Shown here: positions 5,179 to 5,266 of the stretch, piece after piece
Layout: each line of letters opens with the position of its first letter
Numbering within the stretch: the stretch's first letter is position 1
NCBI GenBank assembly: GCA_913009475.1
Contig: CAJVYJ010000142.1
Span: 1 to 5,266, forward strand
Direction of reading: 5' to 3'
Source of the DNA: an uncultured Actinomycetes bacterium
GTDB lineage: Bacteria; Actinomycetota; Aquicultoria; CAJVYJ01
Length of the DNA: 5,266 nucleotides
The notes under the pieces: model-generated
The model's database searches: none
Told to the model about the DNA's origin: nothing
The model's input: only the letters and a program-made list of their open reading frames with translations
Translations under genes and position numbers: made by a program

Positions 5179-5266
5179 AAAAAAAAAAATAAAACAGACT
5201 TTGCATTATGGAAATTTAACAACTAACATGTGGTTGCATTAAGGCCGACTATTCGCACTACTATAC
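5179..5266. other. A-run and unassigned tail beyond the adapter
   Basis: Eleven A residues (5179-5189) follow the adapter end, as is common when a sequencer reads past the end of a short molecule. The remaining 77 bases (5190-5266) show no recognisable gene, repeat or adapter. They may be low-quality base calls past the molecule end or a chimeric join. They should not be treated as contiguous with the insert. Confidence 0.8.

Noticed and set aside
5114..5206. Arginine-rich leader or signal peptide on the AroKB protein
   Set aside because: It is the reverse translation of the Illumina adapter and the tail, not genomic sequence.

Overview
This window is a short bacterial contig, most likely from a metagenome or draft assembly, with untrimmed Illumina library adapters at both ends. 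Bases 1-58 are the complete P5/TruSeq read 1 adapter. Bases 5113-5178 are the TruSeq indexed adapter (index ACTGAT plus AT, which I recall as index 25), followed by an A-run and a 77-base tail of unknown origin. The biological insert is therefore about 59-5112. Anything that crosses those limits is an artefact, including the apparent N-terminus of the largest reading frame. All convincing genes are on the minus strand, so the biological order runs from right to left.

Right block (5112 to 2253): a compact shikimate-pathway operon. It starts inside a gene fusing shikimate kinase (aroK, N-terminus missing) to 3-dehydroquinate synthase (aroB). Next come type II 3-dehydroquinate dehydratase (aroQ) and a cytosolic M24 Xaa-Pro peptidase. 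The aroB stop directly abuts the aroQ start, and the aroQ stop overlaps the peptidase start, so the three are probably co-transcribed and translationally coupled. The aroK/aroB/aroQ/M24 peptidase order recalls Firmicutes and Actinobacteria, where efp usually follows (compare yqhS-yqhT-efp in Bacillus subtilis). Here efp is not next. The lineage cannot be fixed from this sequence.

Middle (about 1927 to 2255): a gene-poor stretch with two identical 31-bp direct repeats 60 bp apart. One copy supplies the stop codon of the peptidase gene. The repeat looks like a dispersed, transposon-associated element. A 53-codon open frame of doubtful status runs from it into the next gene with an ATGA overlap.

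Left block (1926 to 59): three tightly spaced minus-strand genes that look AT-richer in hand-counted samples. They are a histidine-phosphatase family gene broken by a one-base frameshift, a small protein of unknown function with a CPxC zinc-ribbon-like start, and an LpxL/HtrB-like membrane acyltransferase gene. The last has an in-frame TAA and is cut off by the left adapter. Two of the three genes carry lesions while the right block is intact. The left block may be decaying, may hold sequencing errors from low coverage, or may have been joined to the right block at the repeat during assembly.

I see no RNA genes, CRISPR array, convincing promoter or terminator, and no previously undescribed system. 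The points most worth attention are the adapter contamination, the two repairable gene lesions, the repeat pair and the AroK-AroB fusion.
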